Assembly: GCA_937906945.1 (NCBI GenBank)
Contig: CALCUE010000026.1
Span: forward strand, 62,001 to 126,000
Length of the DNA stretch: 64,000 bases
Direction of reading: 5' to 3'
From: an uncultured Clostridia bacterium
Lineage (GTDB): Bacteria > Bacillota > Clostridia > Oscillospirales > Ruminococcaceae
Shown: positions 15,991-25,994 of the stretch, one piece after another
Layout: every line of letters begins with the position of its first letter
Numbering within the stretch: the stretch's first letter is position 1
Program-made: the position numbers and the translations under genes
Notes under the pieces: model-generated
What the model was told of the DNA's origin: nothing
Database searches by the model: none
What the model saw: the letters and a program-made list of their open reading frames with translations, nothing else

Positions 15991-16914
15991 ATGGCGTTTG
16001 TGACACAGCTGCGGGATGAGCTTTGCAAAGATATCCCGGATAACCCCCAGGAACTTCACGCTCTTTTATATGGATTTTTACTTTTTTCCCATCGTTTCGC
16101 TCCGGACGAAATCAGTTTTTCAACCAGACATGAGCCGACGGCTCGGCTTTTCGCTGAAGCGGTTGCCCTTCATTGTGGAATTTCGGCGAAGATCACTTTT
16201 AAGGAACGGGTTCGTGGGACTATTTATAAAGTGCAAATTGAGAAATCTTCCGAGCGGAAATTGCTGATGGAGAAATTTTCTCACGCTCCAAAAGAGCCGC
16301 ATTTGCGAATCAATCGCTCCAATTTTGAGGATGAAAACGGTATTCCGTATTTTTTAAGGGGCGCTTTTCTTGCCTGCGGAAGAATGACGGATCCGGAGAA
16401 AGATTATCATTGTGAGTTTTCCGTCAATTTTATGAATCTGAGCCGGGATCTTTCGACATTGATTGGTGAGGTGTTGGATCAACCGAAAACCGTTCTTCGC
16501 CGGGGAGCTTATGTTATTTACTATAAGGAAAGTGAAAATATCGAAGATATTCTGACCTATATTGGGGCACCGATGGCCGCTTTGGAGCTGATGAATATCA
16601 AAATCATGAAAGATATCAAAAACCGAGTGAACCGCCGGATCAACTGTGAAAGCGCCAACATGGACAAAACAATCAACGCTTCCTTCGAGCAGGTGGAGGA
16701 CATCCATTATATTTTTGAGCACCGGGATAAATCGGTCCTTCCGGAGGAACTTTTGGAGTTGGCCGAAATGCGAATCGAAAATCCGGAAATGTCTCTTCGG
16801 GAACTGGCAGAGGCTCTTCATCCGCCGATTTCCCGCTCCGGAGTCAACCATAGGCTCAAGCATTTAAGCCGGATCGCCGAAGAGATCCGACGGGAGGATC
16901 ACCAGGAAAAATAA
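15991..16914 (+). CDS. whiA: WhiA, DNA-binding regulator of cell division/sporulation
   Basis: A 307-residue WhiA: an N-terminal domain related to LAGLIDADG endonucleases (FLRGAFLACGRMTDPEKDYH near residues 119-138) and a C-terminal helix-turn-helix (SLRELAEALHPPISRSGVNH, about 269-288). It controls sporulation division in actinomycetes and division and nucleoid organisation in Firmicutes. GGAGGAAGGG precedes the ATG. The usual partners rapZ and yvcK, normally just upstream, and crh, often downstream, are missing; murB abuts directly. Confidence 0.95.
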   Translation: MAFVTQLRDELCKDIPDNPQELHALLYGFLLFSHRFAPDEISFSTRHEPTARLFAEAVALHCGISAKITFKERVRGTIYKVQIEKSSERKLLMEKFSHAPKEPHLRINRSNFEDENGIPYFLRGAFLACGRMTDPEKDYHCEFSVNFMNLSRDLSTLIGEVLDQPKTVLRRGAYVIYYKESENIEDILTYIGAPMAALELMNIKIMKDIKNRVNRRINCESANMDKTINASFEQVEDIHYIFEHRDKSVLPEELLELAEMRIENPEMSLRELAEALHPPISRSGVNHRLKHLSRIAEEIRREDHQEK

Positions 16915-16929
16915 AGCAGGAGGCAAAAA

Positions 16930-19900
16930 ATGAGCTTCGTACATCTTCATTTACATACGGAATACAGTTTGTTGGATGGGGCTTGTCGAATCAAAAATCT
17001 GATGCCGCGAATCAAGGAACTGGGACAAACCGCTGTGGCGATCACCGATCACGGCGTTATGTACGGGGTCATTGATTTTTATCGGGAAGCGCAGAAATAT
17101 GGCATAAAGCCGGTTATTGGCTGTGAGGTCTATGTGGCCAACCGCTCTCGTTTCAGTAAAGAGCATCAAATGGACTGGAGCTATCATTTGGTCCTTCTTT
17201 GCGAAAACAATACCGGTTATAAAAATCTGATCAAATTGGTTTCCGCCGGCTTTATCGACGGTTTCTATAAGAAACCCCGTGTGGATAAAGAGTTGCTTCG
17301 TCAGTATCATGAGGGAATTATCGCGCTTTCTGCCTGCTTGGCCGGTGAAATTCCACGTTTACTGACGCAGAATGATTATGACGCCGCCAAAGCCGCGGCG
17401 TTGGAATACCGGGACATTTTTGGGGAAAACAACTATTTTATTGAGATCCAGGATCACGGTTACACCGATCAGAAACGGATTTTACCGAGCCTTGTCCGTC
17501 TCTCAAAAGAGACCGGAATTCCGCTTGTAGCCACCAACGACTGTCATTACATAAATAAAGACGATGCCAAAATGCAGAACGTGCTCATTTGCATCGGAAC
17601 GAACCACACGGTGGATGAGGCCAACGATATGGCTTTTGAAACCGAGGAGTTCTATGTAAAATCTGAAGAGGAAATGCGGGAGATTTTCTCTTTTGTACCG
17701 GAAGCCATTGACAATACGCAAAAAATTGCCGATCGTTGTAATATGACGTTTGAGTTTGGCCATACCAAACTTCCGGCCTTTAATGCGCCGGACGGTCGGG
17801 ACAATGTGGAATATTTTGAGACCATGTGTAAAGAGGGACTTTATCGACACTATGGAGAAAATCCCTCAGAAGAACTTTGGGAACGTCTCAATTATGAATT
17901 GAGCATCATCAAGCGGATGGGATACGTAAACTACTATCTCATTGTCCATGATTTTATCCATTACGCGAAAAGCGTAGGAATTCCGGTGGGACCGGGACGT
18001 GGTTCCGGTGCCGGAAGCCTTTGCGCCTATTGTATCGGAATTACCGATATCGACCCGATCAAGTATCATCTGCTTTTTGAACGCTTTTTGAACCCGGAAC
18101 GGGTTTCTATGCCGGACTTTGACGTCGATTTCTGCTATGAACGGCGGCAGGAGGTCATTGAATACGTCAATCGAAAATACGGTTCCGACCATGTGGCGCA
18201 GATCGTCACCTTTGGAACATTGGCAGCCAGAGCGGCCATTCGTGACGTCGGTCGGGCGCTTGGTATGGCGTATCAGGATGTGGACAAGGTCGCGAAACTG
18301 GTTCCGACGGATCTTCATATGACGCTGGAAAAAGCCTTGAATATTTCACAGGATCTGAAAGCGCTTTATGAAAACGACCCGAAAGTGCGGGAACTTCTGG
18401 ATACGGCGATGAAAGTGGAAGGAATGCCGCGGCATACTTCCGTTCATGCTGCCGGTGTCGTTATAGCGCCGGAACCGGTCACGGAATTTGTGCCGGTGGC
18501 AAAACCGGATGAATCAGTCGTCACGCAGTTTACCATGACAACGTTGGAGGAACTGGGCCTTCTGAAAATGGATTTTCTGGGTCTTAGGAACCTGACGGCT
18601 ATCAGCGACTGTGAAAAGGAAGTCCGAAAACGCCATCCGGATTTCGATATTTCCAAAGTGCCGGACGATGATCCGGCGGTTTATGAAATGCTCGCCAAAG
18701 GACAGGCGCAGGGCGTTTTTCAGTTTGAGTCGGCGGGCATGCGCAGCGTGCTCGTCGGACTTGGACCGAAGTCCATTGAAGATCTGACGGCTGTTATTTC
18801 TCTTTATCGTCCCGGTCCGATGGATTCCATCCCTAAATACATCGAAAACAGCCACCACCCGGAAAAGGTGACCTATAAAACACCGCTCTTGAAGCCGATT
18901 CTGGACGTTACCTACGGCTGTATCGTCTATCAGGAACAGGTTATGGAAATCGTTCGGAAACTGGCCGGTTATTCCTATGGAAGGGCGGACCTTGTGCGCC
19001 GTGCCATGAGCAAGAAAAAACTGGACGTTATGGCAAAGGAAAGAGAATATTTCGTTCACGGAAAATTTGATGAGGACGGAAATCTTGAGCTTCCCGGTGC
19101 CGTCCGTAACGGAGTTCCGGAAGCCGTTGCCAACGAGATTTTCGATGAGATGAGTTCCTTCGCGTCGTACGCCTTTAATAAGTCCCACGCGGCCGCTTAC
19201 GCGACGGTGGCTTACCGGACCGCCTATCTCAAATGCCATTATCCGGGGGAGTATATGGCGGCACAACTGACATCCGTTTTGGATAACACCGATAAAGTTA
19301 TTGAGTATATCGGCGAATGTCAGAAGATGGGGATTAATGTGCTCGGACCGGATGTCAATCATTCGGAAAGCGGATTTACCTGGGAGGAAAAAGGCGTTCG
19401 GTTTGGACTTTTAGCCATTAAGAACTTGGGAAAAGGGCTGATCCATGAGATCATTTCCGAACGGGAAATGAATGGCAAGTATAAGAACTTTACAGACTTT
19501 TGCAAGCGGACTTATGGACGGGAACTGAACAAAAGAACGCTGGAGAGTCTGATCAAGTCCGGAGCATTGGATGGCTTCGCGATCAACCGTCATAGCATGT
19601 TGTCCGGGTATGAATCGCTTCTTTCCACCATTGATGCGGAAAATAAGCGAAATCTTTCCGGACAAATGAGCCTTTTTGGCGGTTTTGAGGAAGATACCCT
19701 TTTGGAAGATCATCTTCCGAATTTGCCGGATTACTCCCTTCGGGAACGGCTTAATATGGAGAAAGAAACAACGGGGCTCTATCTTTCTGGTCATCCGATG
19801 AATGAATATCAAGATGTGCTCGGGAAAATCGGGGCCAGTACGGTGCTGGAAATCAAACAATTCCATAACGAAAATACGGAAAGTGAAAAACGGGTCCGTC

Positions 19901-20469
19901 TTTGCGGCATTGTGCTCAGCAAAAAAATGAAAACCACTAAGAATAACGACGTGATGGCTTTTATCACGTTGGAGGACACAACAGGCAGTTTGGAAGCCCT
20001 TGTTTTCCCGAAGGTGTTGGCGGAATACGGTGGCCTTATCAATGTCAACGAGGCTATTGTTCTGGAAGCCCATCTTTCTTCCAAAGAGGAAGAAGAAGTC
20101 AAACTGATGGCGGAACGCTTTTTAAGCGTTTCGGACGCGCAAAGGATTCCGTTTGATCCGAACGGAGCATTTTCCAACCGGACGGCGTTACGCCGGCAGG
20201 AATCGGAACCGGTTTCATCTAAACCGTCCGCGACGGAGCGAGGAGGGCTTTTCCTTCGCCTGCCATCCAAGAACTCGGAAGAATATCGGAAAGCTATGAA
20301 ATTTTTAGCGGTTTTTGAGGGGCTTACTCCACTTTATTTGCACTTCACCGACACGAAACAGACAGTACAGGCGCCGACCAAGCTTTGGGTGGATACCGCC
20401 GTCGGCAATCAATATGTGGTAAACCGTCTTGGTAAAATGTTGGGTGAAGAAAACGTCAAATTGCGATAA
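16930..20469 (+). CDS. dnaE: DNA polymerase III subunit alpha (DnaE)
   Basis: A 1179-residue replicative polymerase. It starts with a PHP domain (HLHTEYSLLDGACRI, about 5-19), followed by the C-family palm with PGRGSGAGSL (about 355-364) and MPDFDVDFCYERR (about 396-408), which supplies catalytic Asp residues, then helix-hairpin-helix and OB-fold regions (about 880-1060). The length matches DnaE1/DnaE3-type enzymes and not PolC. GCAGGAGG precedes the ATG, 15 bases after whiA. In Firmicutes DnaE works with PolC, extending primers on the lagging strand. Confidence 0.96.
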   Translation: MSFVHLHLHTEYSLLDGACRIKNLMPRIKELGQTAVAITDHGVMYGVIDFYREAQKYGIKPVIGCEVYVANRSRFSKEHQMDWSYHLVLLCENNTGYKNLIKLVSAGFIDGFYKKPRVDKELLRQYHEGIIALSACLAGEIPRLLTQNDYDAAKAAALEYRDIFGENNYFIEIQDHGYTDQKRILPSLVRLSKETGIPLVATNDCHYINKDDAKMQNVLICIGTNHTVDEANDMAFETEEFYVKSEEEMREIFSFVPEAIDNTQKIADRCNMTFEFGHTKLPAFNAPDGRDNVEYFETMCKEGLYRHYGENPSEELWERLNYELSIIKRMGYVNYYLIVHDFIHYAKSVGIPVGPGRGSGAGSLCAYCIGITDIDPIKYHLLFERFLNPERVSMPDFDVDFCYERRQEVIEYVNRKYGSDHVAQIVTFGTLAARAAIRDVGRALGMAYQDVDKVAKLVPTDLHMTLEKALNISQDLKALYENDPKVRELLDTAMKVEGMPRHTSVHAAGVVIAPEPVTEFVPVAKPDESVVTQFTMTTLEELGLLKMDFLGLRNLTAISDCEKEVRKRHPDFDISKVPDDDPAVYEMLAKGQAQGVFQFESAGMRSVLVGLGPKSIEDLTAVISLYRPGPMDSIPKYIENSHHPEKVTYKTPLLKPILDVTYGCIVYQEQVMEIVRKLAGYSYGRADLVRRAMSKKKLDVMAKEREYFVHGKFDEDGNLELPGAVRNGVPEAVANEIFDEMSSFASYAFNKSHAAAYATVAYRTAYLKCHYPGEYMAAQLTSVLDNTDKVIEYIGECQKMGINVLGPDVNHSESGFTWEEKGVRFGLLAIKNLGKGLIHEIISEREMNGKYKNFTDFCKRTYGRELNKRTLESLIKSGALDGFAINRHSMLSGYESLLSTIDAENKRNLSGQMSLFGGFEEDTLLEDHLPNLPDYSLRERLNMEKETTGLYLSGHPMNEYQDVLGKIGASTVLEIKQFHNENTESEKRVRLCGIVLSKKMKTTKNNDVMAFITLEDTTGSLEALVFPKVLAEYGGLINVNEAIVLEAHLSSKEEEEVKLMAERFLSVSDAQRIPFDPNGAFSNRTALRRQESEPVSSKPSATERGGLFLRLPSKNSEEYRKAMKFLAVFEGLTPLYLHFTDTKQTVQAPTKLWVDTAVGNQYVVNRLGKMLGEENVKLR

Positions 20470-20484
20470 GGAAGAACTTTCCGC

Positions 20485-20513
20485 TTGCGTGAAAGAACCG
20501 GATTTTTTATACT
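20485..20513 (+). promoter_or_regulatory. Predicted promoter of the envelope/sporulation gene group
   Basis: TTGCGT (20485-20490), a 17-base spacer and TATACT (20508-20513), 38 bases before the lipoprotein start. Confidence 0.55.
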
Positions 20514-20551
20514 ATTCTTACAGAAATTTGTCATGAAAAACGGAGGTTGCT

Positions 20552-22006
20552 ATGAAACGACTGCTTTGCTTGCTATTGGTTTTGGGTATGACCGCTTTTA
20601 TGACAGCTTGTTCGACAGAAAATGTTTCTAAAACAATTGAAACGGACGCGCCGTTGATTTCTGAGTCCGAGCCGGAAAAATCAAAACCGACCGTAGAGAT
20701 TTCGATAATAGAAAGCTCGGATGTTTCTGAGGAGCCTACGGAACCGGAAGAGGAAACGAAGCCTTCTTCCAGTTCGTCCTCTTCGGAAAAAACGACGGAA
20801 AAGGATAAAAACAGTTCATCAAGTTCGTCATCGGAATCTTCGCAAAGCGAGACAACGACGAGCTCTCAGGAAACTTCAGAGCCGCCTGTTGTTGTTTCGA
20901 CCCCAGTCACGGGGGAAACAAAAGCCGTATGGATTTCCTATTTGGAATACCAGTCGATTCTGCAGGGACAATCCAAAAGCCAATTCAGCGCCAATGTGGA
21001 GACCATGTTTTCCAATTTGGCCGGAGATGGTTTCAATACCGTCTATGTCCACGCGCGTTCTCACAGCGACGCCATGTATGACTCCGCCTATTTCCCGTGG
21101 TCGGTCTATTGTAGCGGAACGGAAGGAAAATCTCCCGGCTTTGATCCATTGGCGGTTATGGTTACAAAAGCGCACAACGCGGGACTTAAAATTGAGGCTT
21201 GGGTCAATCCCTATCGGGTGAAAGGAACGACGGACACTGCGAAAATCTCAGCCGGAAGCCCGGCCTATGATTGGCTTGGGACGGGAAAGGTCGTTATTGT
21301 GGAAGGATCCGGTATTTATTATAATCCGGCGGATGAAGATGTTATCGATCTTGTTGTTTCCGGGGTGGAAGAGATTGTTCGCAATTATGACGTGGATGGC
21401 ATCCATTTTGACGATTATTTTTACCCGACGACGGCGGAATCTTTTGATGACACCTACTATAAAAATTATACTCGTTCCGGCGGAAAGCTCAGCCTTTCCG
21501 CCTGGCGAAGACAGAATGTCAATACGCTGATAGAAAGGGTCTATTCGTCGATCAAATCCATTGACCCGGCCTGCCGTTTTGGAATCAGCCCCACAGGAAA
21601 TATGGAATCCAATTACGGTTCGCTTTATTGCGATGTTGCCACATGGGTTACTAATTCCGGCTATATTGATTACATATGTCCGCAGATTTATTATGGCTTC
21701 AACCATGGAACGAAACCATATCTGGACGTTCTGGCGGAATTTAACGATATGATTTCACAAAGCAAAGTGGAACTGATCGTCGGTTTGGCCGCTTATAAAG
21801 TGGGAGCGACCGACGCCTACGCCGGAAACGGAAAAAATGAGTGGGAAACCTATTCGGATATTCTTTCCCGACAGGTGACAGCGGCCCGTAATGAGAGCCG
21901 ATACGGCGGTTTCGCTCTTTATCGCTATGATTCTCTCTATCACCCAAGTTCAGCGGTTTCGGCTATGATGAAAAAAGAAAGAAACAGCTTAAAAGAAATT
22001 TTGTGA
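20552..22006 (+). CDS. Lipoprotein with GHL10 (GH10-like, former DUF187) glycosidase domain
   Basis: A 484-residue lipoprotein. The signal peptide ends in the lipobox FMTAC (Cys at about residue 20), then a Ser/Thr/Glu-rich linker (about 30-115) with runs of Ser. The GHL10 TIM barrel (about 122-450) begins AVWISYLEYQ and contains GFNTVYVHARSHSDAMY, GLKIEAWVNPYRV, YDVDGIHFDDYFYP and DYICPQIYYGF. This family is found on cell surfaces and several members act on denuded or ordinary peptidoglycan glycans. CGGAGG precedes the ATG. It heads a group with an amidase fusion and peptidases, pointing to cell-wall turnover. Confidence 0.88.
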   Translation: MKRLLCLLLVLGMTAFMTACSTENVSKTIETDAPLISESEPEKSKPTVEISIIESSDVSEEPTEPEEETKPSSSSSSSEKTTEKDKNSSSSSSSESSQSETTTSSQETSEPPVVVSTPVTGETKAVWISYLEYQSILQGQSKSQFSANVETMFSNLAGDGFNTVYVHARSHSDAMYDSAYFPWSVYCSGTEGKSPGFDPLAVMVTKAHNAGLKIEAWVNPYRVKGTTDTAKISAGSPAYDWLGTGKVVIVEGSGIYYNPADEDVIDLVVSGVEEIVRNYDVDGIHFDDYFYPTTAESFDDTYYKNYTRSGGKLSLSAWRRQNVNTLIERVYSSIKSIDPACRFGISPTGNMESNYGSLYCDVATWVTNSGYIDYICPQIYYGFNHGTKPYLDVLAEFNDMISQSKVELIVGLAAYKVGATDAYAGNGKNEWETYSDILSRQVTAARNESRYGGFALYRYDSLYHPSSAVSAMMKKERNSLKEIL

Positions 22007-22036
22007 CAAAAAACCTTGGAAGGACGGAACAAAAAG

Positions 22037-25000
22037 ATGAAAAAATTCTTTTTGAACAAAAAATTGATGGCTTTAGTGCTCAGCCTGTGTCTCGTGCTCG
22101 TCATTGGGGGAATCGGAGCATTGGCGGCATGGAAAAGCGGCCTTCCGGGGATCACGATGCTCAAAGAAAAAATTCCTACATTAGGAGAAAAAGAAACAGA
22201 GATATCGCAGGAGCCAACCGAGCCGGAAAATACGACACCGAAACCGATTACCATTGATCCCATTGAAATTAGTCCGGTGGAACCGCAGAAAGAGACCGAG
22301 CAACCGGCGGATGACCGTCCGATCGTATATGCGGCACCGGAGCGGATGATGGCGGTGACAGTTGAAGCCGGAAAGGATTTTTATACCGATCCCAAAATGA
22401 GCGTTTCCGACATGGAGGCCTCTATTGAAAAGATGCTGAAAAGCGCAAAAGACCTTTCGGCCAATACGGTTTTTGTTCGTACCGGTTACGAGGGAAAAGT
22501 TCTTTTTACCTCGGAGGGTACCGCGCAGGTGGAAAGCTCTTTGGATCTGCTTCGCTGTATCACCGATAAAGCGAAAGAGATGGATTTTTACGTCTATACC
22601 GTATTGGATATTGACGGCAGTGAAGACACGGCAGGTGAAAAATCTCTTTCCATTTTAGAGAAAGACGTGGAAGCGCTTTGCGCTTATGATGTGGACGGGA
22701 TCATGCTGGATTCCTATACGCTTTCCTCTGATGGTGAGGCGTATGCCGGTTATTTGGAAAACGGCGGCGGTATGGGCTATGAAAATTTCCTGAATTCCAG
22801 GACGGAAGCGTCCATCAAAACCGCTTATGCGGCGGCTAAACGGGCGGATCCTTCCGTTGCCGTCGGTTTGGCGGTTGACGCGGTTTGGGCCAATGGGGAA
22901 AATCAGGAAGGCGGAAGCGATACGACCGCGGATTTTGAAAGTCTGACCGGGGGATTTGCCGATACCAAAAAATTTGTGGAAAAAGGATTGGCGGATTTCG
23001 TTTCTGTCAAGTGTACCTATGCGACAACCGATAAATCGGCGAAATTCAAGAATTATTTGACTTGGTGGAGCGACGTAGTCGCTGAAAAAGTCCCGCTCTA
23101 TATTTTCCAATACGCGACCAAAGCCTGTACCGAAGCGAAAGGATGGAAAGATCCTTCGGAGCTTTCCGATCAGGTAATCGCGGCGGAGAAAATGAATGGA
23201 TTTTGCGGCAGTATTTTTGATTCTCTTTCCGCATTGAAAGAGAACCCCAAGCAGTCCACAGACGCTTTGATCCAGTATCTGACGGAAAATATTGATCCGA
23301 GTTTTTTGCTGACGCAGCTCGAAATGACCCGTCCGTCGAAAAAGACCTATTCCACTTATGAAAACGTGGTCACCTTCGCCGGAGCGTCGGACGTCAATTT
23401 TGATCTTTTCCTTAATGGGGAAAAAGTAAAACGGGATTCTAACGGTGCTTTCATGCTGACCATTGATCTTAAGACCGGGCTCAATACTTTTATGTTTACC
23501 CATAAGGAGAAGACGATTACCTATAATATTACGAGAAATATCAAAATTCTGAAAGAGATCACGCCACTTGGCAACGTGACCATCGGTGGCGGAATGAGCG
23601 TCACGGTCACGGCTCTGGCTTATGAGGGTTCCACGGTGACGGCCTCGCTTGGTTCTTCAACAATTTCTCTTAAGCCATCGACGGAGGCGGACGACGCGAC
23701 GGATAATGAGTCCACCTATAAGATTTATTCCGGTATGATCACGGTTCCGGCGGCGACCGGATCGGAACAAAAGCTCGGAAATATCAAAGTGGTTGGCAAA
23801 TGGAATGACGCGCCGACAGAAACGTTGGAGGGAGCCTTTGTCACCGTTTCACAAAAGGCGGCAGCCGGTGGTTTGGTGGAAGTCGTGGCAAGCGCGGCAG
23901 AAACATTCCCATGCGACACGCTGAACGATCTTTCGGATTATGATTGCTATCCTCTTGCTAAAGGGACAAGAGATTATATTGTCGGCGATGAAATCGTCTA
24001 TGTGGAAGGCGATAAAACATATACTTATTACAACTTGCAATCGGGACAGAGAGTCTATACAAAGGACGTTGTTCCGGTGGCAGGGGAATTGGGCGGTAAT
24101 AAAATCCAAAATATGACCGTTTCGTCCAATGCCCGCTATACTTACGTTTCCTTTGAAATGGATCAGCAAGTCGCTTATATCGCCAAATACAGCAGTTCCG
24201 CTTTTACGATTGATTTCCAATATACGGATAGTGTACCGGGTGACTTAAATCTGAACTGTACGCCGCTTTTTGATTCGGCGACATGGAGCGGTTCCAAACT
24301 GACGCTGAAACTCAGCACAACGTCCGGTTTCTTGGGCTATTTCGCCTATTATGAAAGCGGAAGTCTGATTTTCCGTTTCAATAACCCGACCGGTTCGTAT
24401 AGCCTTTCCGGTGTCCCGATCGTTGTGGACGTCGGGCACAGCGCTCTTGGCGTGGGCGCTCTTGGCTATTTGTCAGCCTATGGCGAATACGAGATCAACC
24501 TTGCCGTCGGAAAATATCTGAAATCGGAGCTGCAAAGCCGCGGTGCCACTGTCTATATGATGGATACGGTCAATTCCCGGCCATCATTAGAGGATCGGAC
24601 CACTTATGCCTTCTCGAAGCATCCGTTGGCTTTTGTCAGCGTCCACTGCAATTCCAGTACGACCAGTACCGGATACGGAACGGAATGTTTTTACTTCACA
24701 CGTTTTTCTTCGCCGCTGGCTACTTATTTCTCGGACAACGTATCGTCGGCCCTTGGCACGGCAAATCGAGGCGGACGGATTGGTCGATATTATGTGACGA
24801 GAGTGCAGGATTATCCGGCTATTCTTGGCGAAATCGGCTTTGTCAGCAACGAATCGGATTATTATAAACTGATCCAGAACAGTTACCAGCGTTCCATCGC
24901 GTCCGGTATTGCCGACGCTGTTCAGAGCTATCTCGGTTCGATCGGACGGAACGGAAACTATAGTTACGGGACACAGTCCACTGGCGGTTCCTCTTATGAA

Positions 25001-25126
25001 GCGCCGCCGCTTCCGGAAGAGGAACCGGAGAACAGTGAGCCTGAGGAAGAAATCATCGAGAAACTGCCAAACGATTCTTCGGCAAGCGATTCAAGTTCTT
25101 CCAGAGGACGGACTGTCCTGGGATAA
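22037..25126 (+). CDS. Large membrane-anchored glycosidase-like / N-acetylmuramoyl-L-alanine amidase fusion
   Basis: A 1029-residue protein. Residues 1-30 are a signal anchor and 40-100 a Glu/Pro/Thr linker. About 100-420 is a second TIM-barrel-like region with weak similarity to GHL-type glycosidases (CAYDVDGIMLDSYTL near 218; VAVGLAVDAVWANG near 280). About 430-790 is a string of beta-rich modules, and about 795-985 an Amidase_3 domain. The amidase zinc and catalytic residues are intact: VDVGH, the Glu in GEYEINLA, the His in FVSVHCN and the Glu in ILGEIGFVSN. A Ser/Glu-rich tail ends the chain. The start at 22037 follows GGAAGGACGG. Two cell-wall activities in one chain suggest both glycan and peptide bonds are cut; the glycosidase half is inference. 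Confidence 0.85.
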   Translation: MKKFFLNKKLMALVLSLCLVLVIGGIGALAAWKSGLPGITMLKEKIPTLGEKETEISQEPTEPENTTPKPITIDPIEISPVEPQKETEQPADDRPIVYAAPERMMAVTVEAGKDFYTDPKMSVSDMEASIEKMLKSAKDLSANTVFVRTGYEGKVLFTSEGTAQVESSLDLLRCITDKAKEMDFYVYTVLDIDGSEDTAGEKSLSILEKDVEALCAYDVDGIMLDSYTLSSDGEAYAGYLENGGGMGYENFLNSRTEASIKTAYAAAKRADPSVAVGLAVDAVWANGENQEGGSDTTADFESLTGGFADTKKFVEKGLADFVSVKCTYATTDKSAKFKNYLTWWSDVVAEKVPLYIFQYATKACTEAKGWKDPSELSDQVIAAEKMNGFCGSIFDSLSALKENPKQSTDALIQYLTENIDPSFLLTQLEMTRPSKKTYSTYENVVTFAGASDVNFDLFLNGEKVKRDSNGAFMLTIDLKTGLNTFMFTHKEKTITYNITRNIKILKEITPLGNVTIGGGMSVTVTALAYEGSTVTASLGSSTISLKPSTEADDATDNESTYKIYSGMITVPAATGSEQKLGNIKVVGKWNDAPTETLEGAFVTVSQKAAAGGLVEVVASAAETFPCDTLNDLSDYDCYPLAKGTRDYIVGDEIVYVEGDKTYTYYNLQSGQRVYTKDVVPVAGELGGNKIQNMTVSSNARYTYVSFEMDQQVAYIAKYSSSAFTIDFQYTDSVPGDLNLNCTPLFDSATWSGSKLTLKLSTTSGFLGYFAYYESGSLIFRFNNPTGSYSLSGVPIVVDVGHSALGVGALGYLSAYGEYEINLAVGKYLKSELQSRGATVYMMDTVNSRPSLEDRTTYAFSKHPLAFVSVHCNSSTTSTGYGTECFYFTRFSSPLATYFSDNVSSALGTANRGGRIGRYYVTRVQDYPAILGEIGFVSNESDYYKLIQNSYQRSIASGIADAVQSYLGSIGRNGNYSYGTQSTGGSSYEAPPLPEEEPENSEPEEEIIEKLPNDSSASDSSSSRGRTVLG

Positions 25127-25164
25127 ACCGGAAGAAAATCCAGGGGAAATAGCGTCATGGGCTG

Positions 25165-25206
25165 AAAAACCCGCCGAAAAGGGATTCCTTTTTCGGCGGG
25201 TTTTTA
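25165..25206 (+). terminator. Intrinsic terminator after the amidase fusion gene
   Basis: AAAACCCGCCGAAAA pairs with TTTTCGGCGGGTTTT around a short loop, ending in T residues. Confidence 0.9.
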
Positions 25207-25313
25207 TGTTGTTTTTCGTCGTGATCGGAGAGGTTTTAGAAGATACTTTTGATTTATTCAACATACTTTTTCCTTTTCAGCATATTTATGAAAAGCGGAA
25301 GGAGAGAAAAGAT

Positions 25314-25994
25314 ATGAAAGAAAAATCCGCGCCGATTAAAAAACTGTTTTTCTGTGTTTTCTTTTTTGTTTTGCTTTCGGGGATTATTATATTAATTTTT
25401 CCAAAATACATCGAAACCATGAAAAAAGGAGTTATCAGCAGGGAAGAATGGGAAGAAAAAGTTGAAAAAATGACGCCATGGGAGGACTTGATGGAATTTT
25501 TTCAGAGTACACGAGATAACGTGTTGATTTGGTGGCGAAAGATGGAAAGTGGCATTGGGGAAAACGAAAAAACGGGAAAAATCCTTCCGTTCCTGGTGAC
25601 TTGCGATGCCTGTTTGCCGTGCGCCGCTCAAACGATCACTTCTGATTTTGGAAAAAGAACGAATCCGATCAGCTTTCAGGAGGAATATCATAAGGGCATT
25701 GATCTGGCAGCTGCGGAGGGACAGGAAATATACGCCGGATGGCCTGGAGTAATCAAAGAATGTGGGTTTGACGAAATCTATGGTAACTATATCATTATTA
25801 CTCATTCGGACGGCTTTGAATCCAAATATGCGCATCTTTCCCACACGGACCGGAAAGAAGGAGATTTTGTACAGGCGGGAGAGAAAATCGGGGAAGCGGG
25901 GAAAACCGGTTGGGCGACCGGTAGCCACCTCCATTTTGAGGTGATGATTCAAGGACGGAATCTTGATCCTAAGGAGTATCTTCCGCTTTGCTGA
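25314..25994 (+). CDS. M23 (LytM) metallopeptidase, SpoIVFA-like
   Basis: A 226-residue protein: short basic N-terminus, one membrane helix (about 10-32), a charged linker, and a C-terminal M23 domain (about 110-222). Zinc and catalytic residues are present: HKGIDLA (HxxxD), the His in SKYAHL and HLHFEV (HxH). The next gene, overlapping by 7 bases, is a site-2-protease-like M50 enzyme. The order M23 membrane protein followed by M50 protease is that of spoIVFA-spoIVFB, where SpoIVFA restrains SpoIVFB until cut by SpoIVB. Unlike Bacillus SpoIVFA, this domain keeps catalytic residues. The start at 25314 follows AAGGAGAG. It could instead be a plain lytic endopeptidase. Confidence 0.8.
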   Translation: MKEKSAPIKKLFFCVFFFVLLSGIIILIFPKYIETMKKGVISREEWEEKVEKMTPWEDLMEFFQSTRDNVLIWWRKMESGIGENEKTGKILPFLVTCDACLPCAAQTITSDFGKRTNPISFQEEYHKGIDLAAAEGQEIYAGWPGVIKECGFDEIYGNYIIITHSDGFESKYAHLSHTDRKEGDFVQAGEKIGEAGKTGWATGSHLHFEVMIQGRNLDPKEYLPLC

